Of a stretch of DNA of 64,000 bases, positions 23,801-34,735 are shown piece after piece (position 1 is the first letter of the stretch; each line of letters starts with the position of its first letter). The notes beneath the pieces were generated by a model. The model was not told the DNA's origin. It searched no databases and worked only from the letters and a program-made list of their open reading frames with translations. The stretch is taken from the NCBI RefSeq assembly GCF_902459465.1, contig NC_047067.1:124001-188000 (forward strand), written 5' to 3'. The position numbers and the translations under genes were made by a program. The DNA comes from Asterias rubens. Its lineage: Eukaryota > Echinodermata > Asteroidea > Forcipulatida > Asteriidae.

Positions 23801-25789
23801 CATGGAAGAGCCATAGTTTCTAGATAACTACATGTACGTAGCCCCTACTACTCAGCTATCACAGAGTTATTTAAATAACTAGCCCCTACTACTCAGCTAT
23901 CACAGAGTTATTTAAATAACAAGCCCCTACTACTCAGCTATCACAGAGTTATTTAAATAACAAGCCCCTACTACTCAGCTATCACAGAGTTATTTAAATA
24001 ACAAGCCCCTACTACTCAGCTATCACAGAATTATTTAAATAACAAGCCCCTACTACTCAGCTATCACAGCGCTATTTAAATAACTAGCCCCTACTACTCA
24101 GCTATCACAGAGTTATTTAAATAACAAGCCCCTACTACTCAGCTATCACAGCGCTATTTAAATAACTAGCCCATACTACTCAGCTATCACAGAGTTATTT
24201 AAATAACTAGCCCCTACTACTCAGCTATCACAGAGTTATTTAAATAACTAGCCCCTACTACTCAGCTATCACAGAGTTATTTAAATAACTAGCCCCTACT
24301 ACTCAGCTATCACAGCGCTATTTAAATAACTAGCCCCTACTACTCAGCTATCACAGAGCTATTTCTTTTAATCCAACAAAGACCTAGCCCTTACTCAAGG
24401 TGCATGCGTCCCCCCCCAGATGTCATGCATGAACCCTCATGTCACGCACGAAAAAAGACCAAAGCAAGCGGCGAAGCCGAGCAGTGGCTTTACCAACTCG
24501 TTTTGGGCCCTATATTTAGTTTTTACTTTTTGCTACCGATTTTGGTAAGAGAAAGTAATGCAATGCATTATTGTGATGAGTTGTTGGCCAATAAGAAGAC
24601 ATTTACCATAATACCCTTATTACAATAGAACATCTATGGTAAAACCTAGATGGGACGCGCCCCCGATCTAGCCGGCCACCAACAAAATTACGTGCTGAGG
24701 GCAACACCCTGAAAATGCAATAAATAAAAGTATGATCATGAATAGCCTAACTGATAAGATTTATAAACAAGTTGGCAAAGGTACTTCATGGCTTTGCTGC
24801 TCGCAACGGGCTTTTGTATGCATGACATCTGAGGGCGCCGTCTTCGTGTGCCCCTTGAATAAAGGCTAAGGCCAAGGGAGACCAGACAATTTGTCCGTAG
24901 TACTCCTTGAACTTTAAGTCATCTAGTCTTCAGTCACTGAATGACAAGTTAAAGGAGTACAACGCACCAATTGCTGCGTCATCTAGCAGATGATGTCAAT
25001 TTTGTTTAAAGGCAGTGGACACTGTTAATAATTAATCAAAATAATTATTAGCCTAAAACCTTTCTTGGTAATGGGGAGCCGTTAATAAAAAGAACATTGT
25101 GAGAAACGGCACCCTCTGACGAACAAGTATTTTTCCACTTATTTGAGGTCTCGAAATCAAGCACATGAAAGCACACTACTTGATGTGACAGGGGTGTTTT
25201 TTCTTTCATTATTTTCTCGCAACTTCGATGACCGATTGAGCTCAAATTTTAATGCGTATGTTGAGATACACCAAATAGTGTCCAGTGTCTTTATTAAGCC
25301 CTGGTTACTGGGAGGTCTAAGCTCCTTTTTAATATTATTTAATACCTGCATGTAGGAAGAGCTTAGTTAGACTGTAAGTTAGACCTCCCTCCCAGTGATA
25401 ACCAATAACCATAGCCTATTTTATATTTAAACATAGGCCTAAATAGTAATAAATAAAAGATATGATTGGATCGGAGGCTTGGTTGGTCTGCCTGTGTCGG
25501 ATGGATCTCTTTTGAGTTTTAACATCGGTCTTTACTTCTCGTCGGTAAGGCCTACTCAATACTCTGCTGGATGTTTTTTCATGGCCATGTTTGTTATCAA
25601 AATAAAGAGAGTCCGGCAGCTATAACATTAACAGTTAACACTCACTCAAGGTGGGCAAACTCAACTGTGTGCAGAAGATGTACACTCTCATTCATAACGT
25701 TTAGCTTGCACTGAATTGTGTATGCGCTTACTTACCAACAACTTCTTGTTGTTTTCCATCTGATTCGTTGCACTGTCTCTGCCTGCCAT
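8885..25789 (-). CDS. CAT: Catalase, complete 12-exon gene
   Basis: Haem catalase: converts hydrogen peroxide to water and oxygen in peroxisomes. Exons in transcript order: 25736-25789, 17891-18065, 17324-17434, 17038-17219, 15336-15515, 13773-13883, 13111-13191, 12316-12468, 11554-11692, 10685-10923, 9698-9775 and 8885-8911. All introns are GT-AG, and the phases sum to 1530 nt, 509 aa plus TAG. Visible active-site landmarks are the distal His72 in RVVHAKGAG, Asn145 in NNTPIFF and the proximal haem-ligand Tyr355 in [14 protein letters not shown]. Each is offset by three from human His75, Asn148 and Tyr358. Exon 1 encodes [16 protein letters not shown]. The C-terminal domain is about 15 residues shorter than in mammals and ends VAKM, a good type-1 peroxisomal targeting signal (A-K-M). 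Intron 1 is 7.7 kb. The donor of exon 7 is duplicated in the adjacent intron. Confidence 0.95.
9087..9461. mobile_element. TTAA-flanked MITE, copy A
   Basis: An element of ~375 bp in catalase intron 11, bounded by TTAA at 9087-9090 and 9458-9461. Ends are AGGCAGTGGGCAATATTGGT and its imperfect inverse ACCAATAGTGTCCAGTGTCT. The middle holds a GAGGTCTCGAAATC-type hairpin, degenerate in this copy. The same family occurs at 25.0, 27.6, 37.0 and 45.1 kb. TTAA flanks and short inverted ends suggest a piggyBac-type non-autonomous element (inference). Confidence 0.85.
10026..10205. repeat. Dispersed repeat with CCGATGTGTGTTAGCACTGT core
   Basis: The core ACCGATGTGTGTTAGCACTG followed by TATACTC recurs at 63281-63307. 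The left part recurs at 2244-2300. These look like pieces of one interspersed family, found in introns of all three spliced genes. It is non-coding. Confidence 0.6.
12016..12088 (+). repeat. tRNA-like sequence, probably the head of a short SINE
   Basis: A cloverleaf can be drawn: acceptor GGCTAGA/TCTAGTC (7 pairs, one wobble), D stem GCTC/GAGC around AGTTGGTA, and TTCAAAT T-loop. The anticodon stem CCGGC/TCCGG has one mismatch, the T stem GTTGG/CCCAC has one mismatch, and the loop ACGTTAA lacks the invariant T33. The A and B box motifs (TAGCTCAGTTGG, GGTTCAAATCC) are good. No CCA is needed in animals, but the region is followed by TTCTTTGTTCAACCCC and an AAATAAAATAAAAAATAA tail, as in tRNA-derived SINEs. 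If read as a tRNA the anticodon position would be GTT (Asn), but a working tRNA is unlikely. It sits in catalase intron 8. Confidence 0.6.
12981..13115. repeat. Tandem duplication copying the catalase exon 7 donor
   Basis: On the minus strand the real exon 7 ends GACTTGACTAAG|GTAAGCC with the donor at 13110. Intron copies of TAAG|GTAAGCCTTCACA occur with donors at 13060 and 13024. The block TTTACTTTATGCATGTG precedes each on the plus strand, so these are tandem copies of the exon-intron junction with spacings of 50 and 36 bp. Confidence 0.88.
13525..13665. repeat. 70-bp direct duplication
   Basis: Two copies, offset by 70 bp, of a block containing TGTATATGTTGGG and CATCTCTTGAGTAGTTTTAG, in catalase intron 6. 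It is non-coding. Confidence 0.85.
13884..15335. other. Catalase intron 5
   Basis: A 1.45-kb intron. A 16-bp direct repeat (TAATTGCTTTTTAATG) occurs at about 14470 and 14523. No other gene or clear mobile element is recognised. Confidence 0.5.
15556..16450. repeat. 39-bp minisatellite, ~23 units, catalase intron 4
   Basis: The unit contains GCATGGGGTGGATAAGGGG and GTTTTACACTGGCTTT. Variation is mostly in the four bases after GGGG (CAGA, CCGA, CTGA, GCGA). Because 39 is a multiple of three and the unit lacks stops in several frames, it produces long reading frames on both strands that are not genes. It starts about 40 bp from the exon 5 acceptor and contains no exon sequence. Confidence 0.97.
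16451..17037. other. Catalase intron 4, non-repeat remainder
   Basis: Unique-looking intronic sequence between the minisatellite and the exon 4 donor. No feature is recognised apart from a short CAGACAGACAGACAAACAGACA tract near 16997. Confidence 0.4.
17536..17620. repeat. Hairpin-forming inverted repeat in catalase intron 2
   Basis: Arms of ~32 bp (ACTTTGTGAACTAGCATGG ... CATTTTG, and its inverse CAAAATGG ... TTCACAAAGT) have a few mismatches and enclose a ~22-bp loop. This is typical of a tiny MITE or solo fold-back sequence. Confidence 0.7.
20564..20912. repeat. Two-copy 174-bp tandem duplication
   Basis: The second copy starts at 20738, exactly 174 bp after the first, with CCCATTATGGTTAGACCACG at each start and only a few differences. 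Non-coding, in catalase intron 1. Confidence 0.93.
21432..21775. mobile_element. Fold-back MITE-like repeat, copy 2 (truncated)
   Basis: Same family and orientation as 2640-3190. It is highly similar from CCTATTGGTCGAGAGCAA to the loop-side GGTAAAATTATCAAG at about 21769, where it stops abruptly. The distal arm of the hairpin is missing in this copy. Confidence 0.75.
23841..24366. repeat. 41-bp minisatellite with a palindromic core, ~13 units
   Basis: The unit GCCCCTACTACTCAGCTATC plus ACAG and then the perfect 14-bp palindrome GTTATTTAAATAAC. Some units read GCGCTATTTAAATAAC, and the link base alternates between ACTA and ACAA. Located in catalase intron 1, about 1.4 kb from the first exon. 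Confidence 0.96.
25006..25297. mobile_element. TTAA-flanked MITE, copy B (shortened)
   Basis: Begins TTTAAAGGCAGTGGACACTG after TTAA at 25006 and ends AATAGTGTCCAGTGTCTTTA near 25293. About 90 bp shorter than copy C, with deletions in the central hairpin. In catalase intron 1, 440 bp from exon 1. Confidence 0.8.
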
Positions 25790-27457
25790 GTTTCTTGAAT
25801 TTATTCGACAGCTTTGTGATATAAAATTGTCTTTTGTGTTTTATTTACGTCGACGTTGTTGCAGTGTACCCAACACGTCTATCCGTCACAACAATCACAA
25901 ACCGAAAGACCGATTGTGGTTTTATGTGGTTTGTTTATCAATAAATGACCTTGCGTTACAAAACCATGATGCGCTCTGACTGACTGGTACGAAAGCTGAC
26001 GTCTAGGTACTGAACATTGCACCAGACTCACGCCCACTTTTTACAATTCTGTGCTAGCTATCTCTAGTTTATTGCTCCATGCTCAAACGTTGCATCGACA
26101 TTTATTTTTGTTGAAGGCACATACTGTTTAGTGTTCGTCATAATTTCCGCAATACATAGTTATATAGTAAAGATTGTAGTTAGAATGACAGTGACTACAC
26201 GTAGGCCGAATTATGTAAATTAATCTGTTGATTTTAACATGGAGCAACCATGTGGGGTTGGGCATAAAACTGGCCGGGAGGGCATGCACGCCGATTAATT
26301 TTTTTTAAATATACCTTTGCCTTTACCCGCCGGCCTCTGCTTGTTTTTATAATTATTGTATTGTCCGAGGAATTACAATTAATAAAAAAATTAAATAAAA
26401 ACTGTTAAATAAAAGTTTGAGTTGTAAGTTTATATTTCAAGCAGGCCACTATCGCGAACAGCGCCACCAACGCCTTTAGTAATAGTATTGTGTCGTTCTT
26501 CCTTGACAAAAAGTCCGACCGAGTTTGTTATCACTGATTGTATGTGACCCAAACTTGTTACTTGGTCTCAGTCCAAAAATCGAGTTGCAAAATAAAATGT
26601 GCGTGTGTTTTGTATCAGCTTTAAAACTATGTCCTTCCCGCACTACCTATTCTAGCTACTTCCGTTAATGGCGTATACGCGATCCTATAGTGTTTTATTC
26701 ACTCTAATCTTGAGTAATTCTGTGCTAAGAAAAAGTATATAGGGCCTAGAGCCTCTGAACAATTCATGACAAACACGCGTGTACTTTATCTTAAAACTCA
26801 AAACACAATACTGCAGTCACCGGAGATTTACACAGGCTCAACCACAAATGCATTGGGCAACCTTCACTCATTTTCACCCTTTTCCTTCTTGAGTAAGTAC
26901 AATGACGTCATTGATTTAATACCCGGTCGTCGTGCCAACATAATTAAGGACAAAGTTGTGGATACCAGTGACGTCCTAGACAATAATATTGTACTATGGC
27001 TGTGAAATTTAGATTAAATAATTTCATTTTGTGTGAAGCTTTACTGATCGTGACGGCTCATCAGTCCCCCCCATTCTGCCTCACGTAATCTGGTAAATCG
27101 TTTACTGGTTGTTTAACATAATGTGGCAATTATACACAAAATAATTAGGGATTTATTTGTTCAACTTTCAAACTGAACAACCAAATCGAGGGTGAAGTCT
27201 TCTTAAAACTGTTTGACTACTTATTAAAATGTGTTGTTATTTTTTTTTATGATATCAACTTTGAATGTAGGCGGGATTCATACAAAAATTATCTTTATCG
27301 GCATGGCAGACACCTTGGTATTTTGATTCCAACAAGAGGGCGCTCTTTCATATTGCTTGATATTATTTACAGACCGCATAGTTATGTTTTTGTTTTGTTT
27401 TCATTTGCCAACATTTTTAGTAATCTTGGCTGTGCTTGCACATCAATAGGGCTGGTT
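25790..27457. other. Catalase 5' flank
   Basis: Holds the catalase 5' untranslated region and promoter, which I cannot delimit; no clear TATA box was chosen. No other gene or repeat family is recognised in this stretch. Confidence 0.4.
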
Positions 27458-27482
27458 TAGACTTTTGGACAAGTCGTTAAAT
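27458..27482. repeat. Solo copy of the 208-bp palindrome terminus
   Basis: Differs by one base over 25 bp from the left end of the palindrome at 41897 (TAGACTTTTGGACAAGTCGT here, TAGACTTGTGGACAAGTCGT there). No matching inverted end is visible within ~200 bp, so it may be a remnant of a related element. Confidence 0.55.
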
Positions 27483-27620
27483 GTCTGTTTTTGGTGATAG
27501 CGAAACGGCCCTCCTGCAACTTTCGTTATGCTCCGCGCGAGGGCTGCTCCACCGAGCTGAAAGTTGCACTGATTTCAGTGTAATGACACACCGTGTACAC
27601 TTTCTTATACGGATGCTCTC

Positions 27621-28004
27621 TTAAAGGCAGTGGACACTATTGGTAATTACTCAAAATATTTTTTAGCATAAAACCTTACTTGGTGACAAGTAATGGGGAG
27701 AGGTTGATGGTATAAAACATCGTGAGAAACGGCTCCCTCTGAAGTGCCGTAGTTTTCGAGAAAGAAGTAATTTTCCACGAATTTGATTTCGAGACCTCAG
27801 ATTTAGAACTTGAGGTCTCGAAATCAACCATCTAAACGTACACAACTTTGTGTGACAAGGTTTTTTTTTTTCATTATTATCTCGCAAGTTCGATGACCGA
27901 TTGAGCTCAAATTTACACAGGTTTGTTATTTTATGCATATGTTGAGATACACCAACTGTGAAGGCTAGTCTTTGACAATTACAAATAGTGTCCACTGCCT
28001 TTAA
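27621..28004. mobile_element. TTAA-flanked MITE, copy C (best preserved)
   Basis: 384 bp, TTAA at both ends. Ends AGGCAGTGGACACTATTGGT and AATAGTGTCCACTGCCTTTA. The central hairpin is GATTTCGAGACCTC ... GAGGTCTCGAAATC around CAGATTTAGAACTT. This copy best defines the family; it has no coding capacity. Confidence 0.9.
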
Positions 28005-28452
28005 AGTACGTTTGCAAGTTATGAAAAAGGCAGGACTCTTAACTCAACCTGTCGGGCGATTGTTTAATATTTAAATTCAATAAACAGCACAATTCAAGTG
28101 CGTTTTGGCCCGAGGTAGTTGTGTGGACACTTCACACGATTAGCCGTGTTTTCCTTTATCGCAGTCCTTGTGGACCAAAAAATAATAATTACACGTAAAC
28201 ACTTTATAATTATTTCCATTGTTAAAACGTCTGGTGTCAAACTCACTAATTACATTGATGGGAGGACATAGTCACAATTGCACTCAATAGGGCTATAGTA
28301 AAGACAAAAAGGGAGAGGGTGGGGGGGGGGTAAAGAAAAGACCGAAAAAAAGAAGAAGAAAAAAAAACATAATTATCACTGTGCCCTCAAGATTTTTTTT
28401 TTAAATTCTTTTATGCATTTTTACTGCTTATTGTTTAAAAAGCTGCAAAACA

Positions 28453-28648
28453 AAGCCCGGTTCATCCTCTTCGTGCAAAAACGAAGTTTGCTTCATACAC
28501 AAGAAGAGGCGCGAATAGCCCTATATAGGACCCTTCCTCTGTACACATATCAGAGTATTACGAAAGTGTATAGGGCCGCCAGGGTTATACTGATTATATT
28601 GCGTCACCAAAACTCGTTTCGCATTCGCATGAAGTATGAACCGGGCTT
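28453..28648. mobile_element. Small MITE-like element with 13-bp inverted ends
   Basis: Starts AAGCCCGGTTCAT and ends ATGAACCGGGCTT, a perfect 13-bp inverted repeat, with weaker inner complementarity (CGAAG-rich). 196 bp, no ORF of note. A target duplication was not resolved. Confidence 0.6.
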
Positions 28649-31600
28649 AAAAGTATTTGAAGTTATAACTGTTTGTAGTGGGACGAAATCTGTTATTCTT
28701 AATTAACATGTAATGTGACCAGAGGGTTGGCCAGTGGAAGAGTGCCATTTAGGAAATACCAGAACACCTTGTCCTCTGCAGAGGTGAATGTGCTCTAACA
28801 CCTTTGCAGTGGAACTATCGGACAATATTCCCAAGTAAAGGCACCAACACTTGACGTGTCAGGTACCAGAACCTCGGAGTAAAAACGACTTAGTTTTGCT
28901 TTATAGTAATCTAACACAATTGATTTCTGAATCATGGGCGACAGTGTGAACAATCTGAAGATAGTTGTCGTCAGTGTTTAGAAACGACCAATGAAATCGG
29001 CTAGATCAAGCAAGGTCCTGTAGGGATCCACTTCTAATCGAATGTTACTAATCAAACTTAAAAATGCTACAGTTGACTTGCAGACACATTTTTCAACAAT
29101 TCTTGTGGCATATTGACTATCTGAGAAAACTTTGAGTTGCCACTTAACATTGGCAAAAGGGAATTATTGGAAAAATATTGGCAATCAAAATGGAATTGTT
29201 AGATGTTGTATTCAACTCTCCCAAGGTAAACATGGCCCAGAACTGAATATTATGAGCTGAATGAATTACATGTTTCATACAAAATGATTGATCCTGCATA
29301 CAGCCTGTGTGCTAGCATCCCTTTGTTGTTGTTGAAAACATTAATTATTCAATGAGACTGACTATGTTCGTCGTCAGCGGCTGCTTGGACTTGGGGTTGT
29401 ACTTCATACAATTGACTTGTAAACGATAATGATAATGAACCAGAGTCCGGAGTTATAGGCTTTAACAAATATCCATCGGTTTTAGCATTAAGGCTGGCTC
29501 ACAAAGTATAGCGGCGATGACCCAACGGAAGGTGACGAACGTAAAAATCCCAAAAGGTTAGCGGCACAGCGACGGCAAAAGGGGAAAACTCAACGGACAA
29601 CAAGGAACGAGATTAGCGGGCTGACAGCGGATTTGCTGGCGGCAAGGAACGGCGGCTGAAGGTGGATTGTGCCGACGATTACGTGACTCAACGGCCGACA
29701 CCAAAGCCTTTGTTTGTGGTTAATAGTTGAGTTTGGCGGCCACTCCTCACATGTTCTGGTCATCCACTCGGGCAACGACTATCAACGAAATTGTGCCGAC
29801 ATCAAAACGACTTGCTGTAGCTTGCCGTACCCCCCCCCCCCATTCGTCGTGTCGTAGTATGAACAATCCTTTAGATAACGCTGCCTGATTGATTTATTTT
29901 GCTCCGACGGGGCGCATCTGTGAAAGTGCCCCCATCAGCCAGAGGTTTAGCCCAAAACCTTCCCCAAAACGACAGACTGCCAAAAGACAGCAATAATATT
30001 GCTGTTATATTATGAATAGAACGCGAAAGCGTTTCTGGATTAAAGAGAAACATCCAGGACGTTTTGAGAATGTCTATCATAGAGAAATCACGAGCTAAGC
30101 TGAACAAAATGACTATCATAATTTAACAATGATTACGCCCTCTTGTGGTCCAAAACAGGTCACTGATTGTCGTGCTGATATCATAGAGCTATGGCTGATA
30201 TCAGATTACCACCCATGTAAAAACTGAGGTATGACATTGACTCTTCGTGTGAACACACCACTATGTTGAAAGATTAAAACTTAACACCAGTGTATTTGCA
30301 GTTTGTTATTCCGAAAATCGTATCACGTGATAACGCTAGTAATCTCGTCCAATATGGATAATATCACCGGTGCCATTTTATAAACTACTGTAAAATATTA
30401 ATATTCTGATGGCAGTGTTTCTATTCCATATACACCTTATACTCAGTTCTTTGTTCTTAGTCATTACAATGGAGTGAGTGTGAGGCCAGTCTGGGAAGGG
30501 CCAGCTCTACCACCTTGCACATTCCTAAGCAATGATAGAAGTAGTGGTCAGTGCACAGACCAGTCCAAATATGGGGCAATCGTCCACACTCTCATTTGTT
30601 TAGTACGGCCCCTTCTTAATCCAGCCAAACATAATCCTGTATGTATAATTCTGTATGTATAATTTTTCAAATGTCCCTTTAATGAATAGGAAACAATCCC
30701 TTATATGGTTACAATTTGTGTAAGAAAGCATCTTGCTCTTTCCTTTATAAACCCGTGTAATTTCAAGTTGAGCACAGTGAGAGCCTCCGCCATCAGTCGT
30801 ACATTAAAAGTAACTTCAACCATCAATCCTGTGTCGTTGCGTACCTTCTTATAGTCTAAGAGCATATAGCCTAACTGGTTATAATAACGAAAATTGCGTC
30901 ATTTTTTTATTTCAAGTTGTCACAGCTACCTCCCTCAATAACACAACTCCATTTTATGATAGTCATTTTGTAATGTTAATTAAATTAATTATGTATTTAT
31001 TAATTATTATTTTATTAATTTATGTTTACACTTTTTATAATTTGTTTATTTAAGTCATCATTTATCATTATGACGACAAGGACTTCCTGTGACACGAGAC
31101 TCAGATACTGCCTTCAAAAGAATGCAATTTCCGTCCCAAAAGGGAACAATGGGTCAATAATAATTGATGAACACTCCTCATCAAAATTAAAATGTGGTAG
31201 CCCTGACGATGGCCATAATTCACGACTCAATTTACCGCAGTAATTGATGGCCCATGGATCGCTTATACAGTCTGCCGTAGCATTGCACACGCCCGGTAAG
31301 AAGATCTGAAACTGGAACTCTGTTAATTCCATTATTTAGAAATCACTGCTTAGGTTTCGTCCATGGCTAAGATACACTATTCCTATGTAGACAGAACCGA
31401 AGAAGAAGATTCAAGCAAAAGGGTTTCCAAAATGGCCATTCAGCTGAAAAATTCGAATAGTGTAACATCATACTTTCTTCATCTGAATCTCAATCTGAAT
31501 TTCAATCTGAATTATAGTCGGCAAAGCATCCCAACGGAAACATCAGTCACACACATTTTCTGTAGAGAAGACAATGAAGATATTTCTGTTTTAGATGGGA

Positions 31601-31660
31601 GGAAAACCACTTTAGGGAAAACATACGCGATCAGTGAGTCGTGTATTATTGACTGAAAAA
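28649..31660. other. Intergenic DNA, no gene recognised
   Basis: Short reading frames only, none with recognisable similarity. The segment 29490-29870 is GC-richer, starts with GGCTGGCTCACAAAG and is rich in GGCGGC/AACGGC words. It could be an old repeat, but I could not find inverted ends. Confidence 0.4.
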
Positions 31661-31664
31661 CCCA

Positions 31665-33275
31665 ATCCACTCACGGCTCCGGTCTGCGGCTCGGACCGGG
31701 TAGACCCAGAGGTGAAAGGCATGAACTGAAACCACTTATAGGCAACCTGACTGCCCCATACACTGATCATGCATCCATACACCTCAGGCTAGACCCGAAT
31801 GTCTGGTCCCAGTATAACAAGGCTCCAGTCCGCGGCTCGGACCGGGTAGACCCAGAGGTGAAAGACATGAACTGAAACCACTTATAGGCAACCTGAATGC
31901 CCAATACACTGATCATGCATCCATACACCTCAGACTAGACCCGAATGTCTGGTCCCAGTATAAGAAGGCTCCGGTCCGCGGCTCGGACCGGGTAGACCCA
32001 GAGGTGAAAGGCATGAACTGAAACCACTTATAGGCAACCTGACTGCCCATACACTGATCATGCATCCATACACCTCAGACTAGACCCGAATGTCTGGTCC
32101 CAGTATAAGAAGGCTCCGGTCCGCGGCTCGGACCGGGTAGACCCAGAGGTGAAAGGCATGAACTGAAACCACTTATAGGCAACCTGACTGCCCAATACAC
32201 TGATCATGCATCCATACACCTCAGACTAGACCCGAATGTCTGGTCCCAGTATAACAAGGCTCCAGTCCGCGGCTCGGACCGGGTAGACCCAGAGGTGAAA
32301 GGCATGAACTGAAACCACTTATAGGCAACCTGAATGCCCATACACTGATCATGCATCCATACACCTCAGACTAGACCCGAATGTCTGGTCCCAGTATAAG
32401 AAGGCTCCGGTCCGCGGCTCGGACCGGGTAGACCCAGAGGTGAAAGGCATGAACTGAAACCACTTATAGGCAACCTGACTGCCCAATACACTGATCATGC
32501 ATCCATACACCTCAGACTAGACCCGAATGTCTGGTCCCAGTATAACAAGGCTCCAGTCCACGGCTCGGACCGGGTAGACCCAGAGGTGAAAGGCATGAAC
32601 TGAAACCACTTATAGGCAACCTGAATGCCCAATACACTGTTCATGCATCCATACACCTCAGACTAGACTCGAATGTCTGGTCCCAGTATAACAAGGCTCC
32701 AGTCCGCGGCTCGGACCGGGTAGACCCAGAGGTGAAAGGCATGAACTGAAACCACTTATAGGCAACCTGACTGCCCCATACACTGATCATGCATCCATAC
32801 ACCTCAGACTAGACCCGAATGTCTCGTCCCAGTGTAAGAAGGCTCCGGTCCGCGGCTCGGACCGGGTAGACCCAGAGGTGAAAGGCATGAACTGAAACCA
32901 CTTATAGGCAACCTGACTGCCCCATACACTGATCATGCATCCATACACCTCAGACTAGACCCGAATGTCTGGTCCCAGTATAACAAGGCTCCAGTCCGCG
33001 GCTCGGACCGGGTAGACCCAGAGGTGAAAGGCATGAACTGAAACCACTTATAGGCAACCTGACTGCCCCATACACTGATCATGCATCCATACACCTCAGA
33101 CTAGACCCGAATGTCTCGTCCCAGTGTAAGAAGGCTCCGGTCCGCGGCTCGGACCGGGTAGACCCAGAGGTGAAAGGCATGAACTGAAACCACTTAGGCA
33201 ACCTGACTGCCCCATACACTGATCATGCATCCATACACCTCAGACTAGACCCGAATGTCTGGTCCCAGTATAACT
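31665..33275. repeat. ~146-bp satellite, ~11 units
   Basis: The unit contains GGTCCGCGGCTCGGACC (a 6-bp-stem hairpin), GGGTAGACCCAGAGGTGAAA, CACTGATCATGCATCC and GAATGTCTGGTCCCAG. Period is 145-146 bp and units are nearly identical (a few substitutions, such as CCGGTCC/CCAGTCC). Two unit variants alternate (ending TATAACAAGG or TATAAGAAGG), suggesting partial higher-order structure. Intergenic, ~1.5 kb from the end of the GPCR gene. Confidence 0.96.
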
Positions 33276-34560
33276 CAGCAACTGTTTCTAAATAACCACA
33301 GAGATGGGTCAAACGCAGAATCTTATTTACAACGAGTTTACGGGTCAGCTTGACCCGTAAATGGGTCAGCTTGGCCCGTAAATGGGTCAGATTGAGACAG
33401 AGAATCCGCTCAATTTAGACCCGGAAGTTGGTTGAATGAACTTTAAAAAAAATGAGCCATTTCAAAGTAAATCGTTTGAGTTATGTAACAAAAAACAATG
33501 TAATGATTACCCCCCCCCCTTTTACACACCATGTACACCGCCATATTTATAGCACAATTTTCGCTGAATTTAGCAACATAGTTTGGATATACCGATTTCG
33601 ATATTACCAACAAGATAAATTCACTTAGAAGGAAAACCAAAAAACAAACATTACAAACACTGTTTTGTGCGAGACATTTTGCAATTCATTTGTATTTAAT
33701 ACTTAACATCTTTCAATTGAGCGATAATTATCTATCCCATACCACCTTGAAATATCAGCCTAAAATCTCCCTGCCAGAATTAACCCAGATCTGTGTCCGA
33801 GTCCCGCAGCTACTGACCCAGCCCCAGTGTAGGCATATGCGTGATGAAATAGATTGCCCAGCAGAATCCTAGCCATCATCTTTTTCTTCTTGACCAGTTT
33901 TGAGTCAGCCTGACCCATTATGGATTAGGTTACTTGGTGTGACCCGGAATCTGGGTAATATGACGCCGTTTTTACAGTGAATGTATACAATAGTTCCTGG
34001 CCAGGCTATTACGGATTCGTCCAACTTATTTGAGTACTGGTGATCTGTTCAAGTAAATTAGCCTCGCGGTTAATATTAATTAAACAACCGTGAAAAATAA
34101 AATGGCATGATCTGAAAACAACTATTGTATCTCCTCAGTAATGAGAAACGATCATGTTTTGATCAGTGAATTAATTTGAAGCGAGCAGTAATGAGGTATT
34201 ATACAGCCAACGTGCATAAAGGCACCGTTATAGGAACCGTTTGATTGTTTGAATCTTATATAAATGTAGATTATTCAAGTTAGCTTCATCCAGAAACATA
34301 CCCAGAATGAAATGTTTTTGAATCCGTTTTTATAAAACCACATTTCTCTTAATGTTATACGCATCCACAGCTGCGGTACTGCTTCGAGAGTAAGTTTTTA
34401 TGGTCATTTATTTTTAAGAGTACATAATTACAATAGTTATAATCTACAAGTGAAGTGACGAATTGTTAGAGTTACATTTCACACAAGATGGACATTTTTA
34501 CAGGAACAATCGAAAAACTCCACGGATTGGTGCTGATTTAACGGAACATCTTATAAACTA
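33276..34560. other. Intergenic DNA with decayed short repeats
   Basis: Between 33340 and 33395 the word ACCCGTAAATGGGTCAG is repeated in tandem and can fold on itself; a related TGACCC motif set recurs near 33905-33950. No gene was found. Confidence 0.4.
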
Positions 34561-34566
34561 TTTATT
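34561..34566 (-). terminator. Candidate polyadenylation signal of the GPCR gene
   Basis: A minus-strand AATAAA (TTTATT on plus) lies 170 bp past the GPCR stop codon. It is the nearest clear signal. Confidence 0.5.
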
Positions 34567-34735
34567 CTGCTTGGGAACGCAACGCCCCGGATAATGTGAC
34601 ACAGTCTGAGGAGTTCAAATTCAAGTGGTAACTTGTGATTAAGCACGTGACTGAACCAGTTAATCTATTCAAATATAACACGCAGATGGACTATTTGGGA
34701 TAAAGATGTGCACCCGTGAAACACCCCTCTCTCAA

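Larger units (their letters stand above)
18066..25735 (-). other. Catalase intron 1 (7.7 kb)
   Basis: Separates the short first coding exon (18 codons) from the rest of the gene. It contains a 174-bp duplication (20.6 kb), a fold-back repeat copy (21.4 kb), a 41-bp satellite (23.8 kb) and a TTAA MITE (25.0 kb). A degenerate TTAA-MITE end may lie at about 22385-22450. The stretch 18100-20560 is AT-rich and shows no recognisable gene; a 40-bp direct duplication (AATAACTAAAGTAAAATGGG) is at 18410-18475, and there is a G run at about 20357-20369. Confidence 0.7.

Noticed and set aside
26766..27005. A small gene upstream of catalase (79-codon frame)
   Set aside because: No motif, no conserved splice structure, ordinary base composition. 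Likely a chance frame.
31665..33275. CRISPR array or rDNA-type spacer
   Set aside because: Units are full-length near-identical copies without variable spacers, and no rRNA sequence is seen. It is an ordinary eukaryotic satellite.
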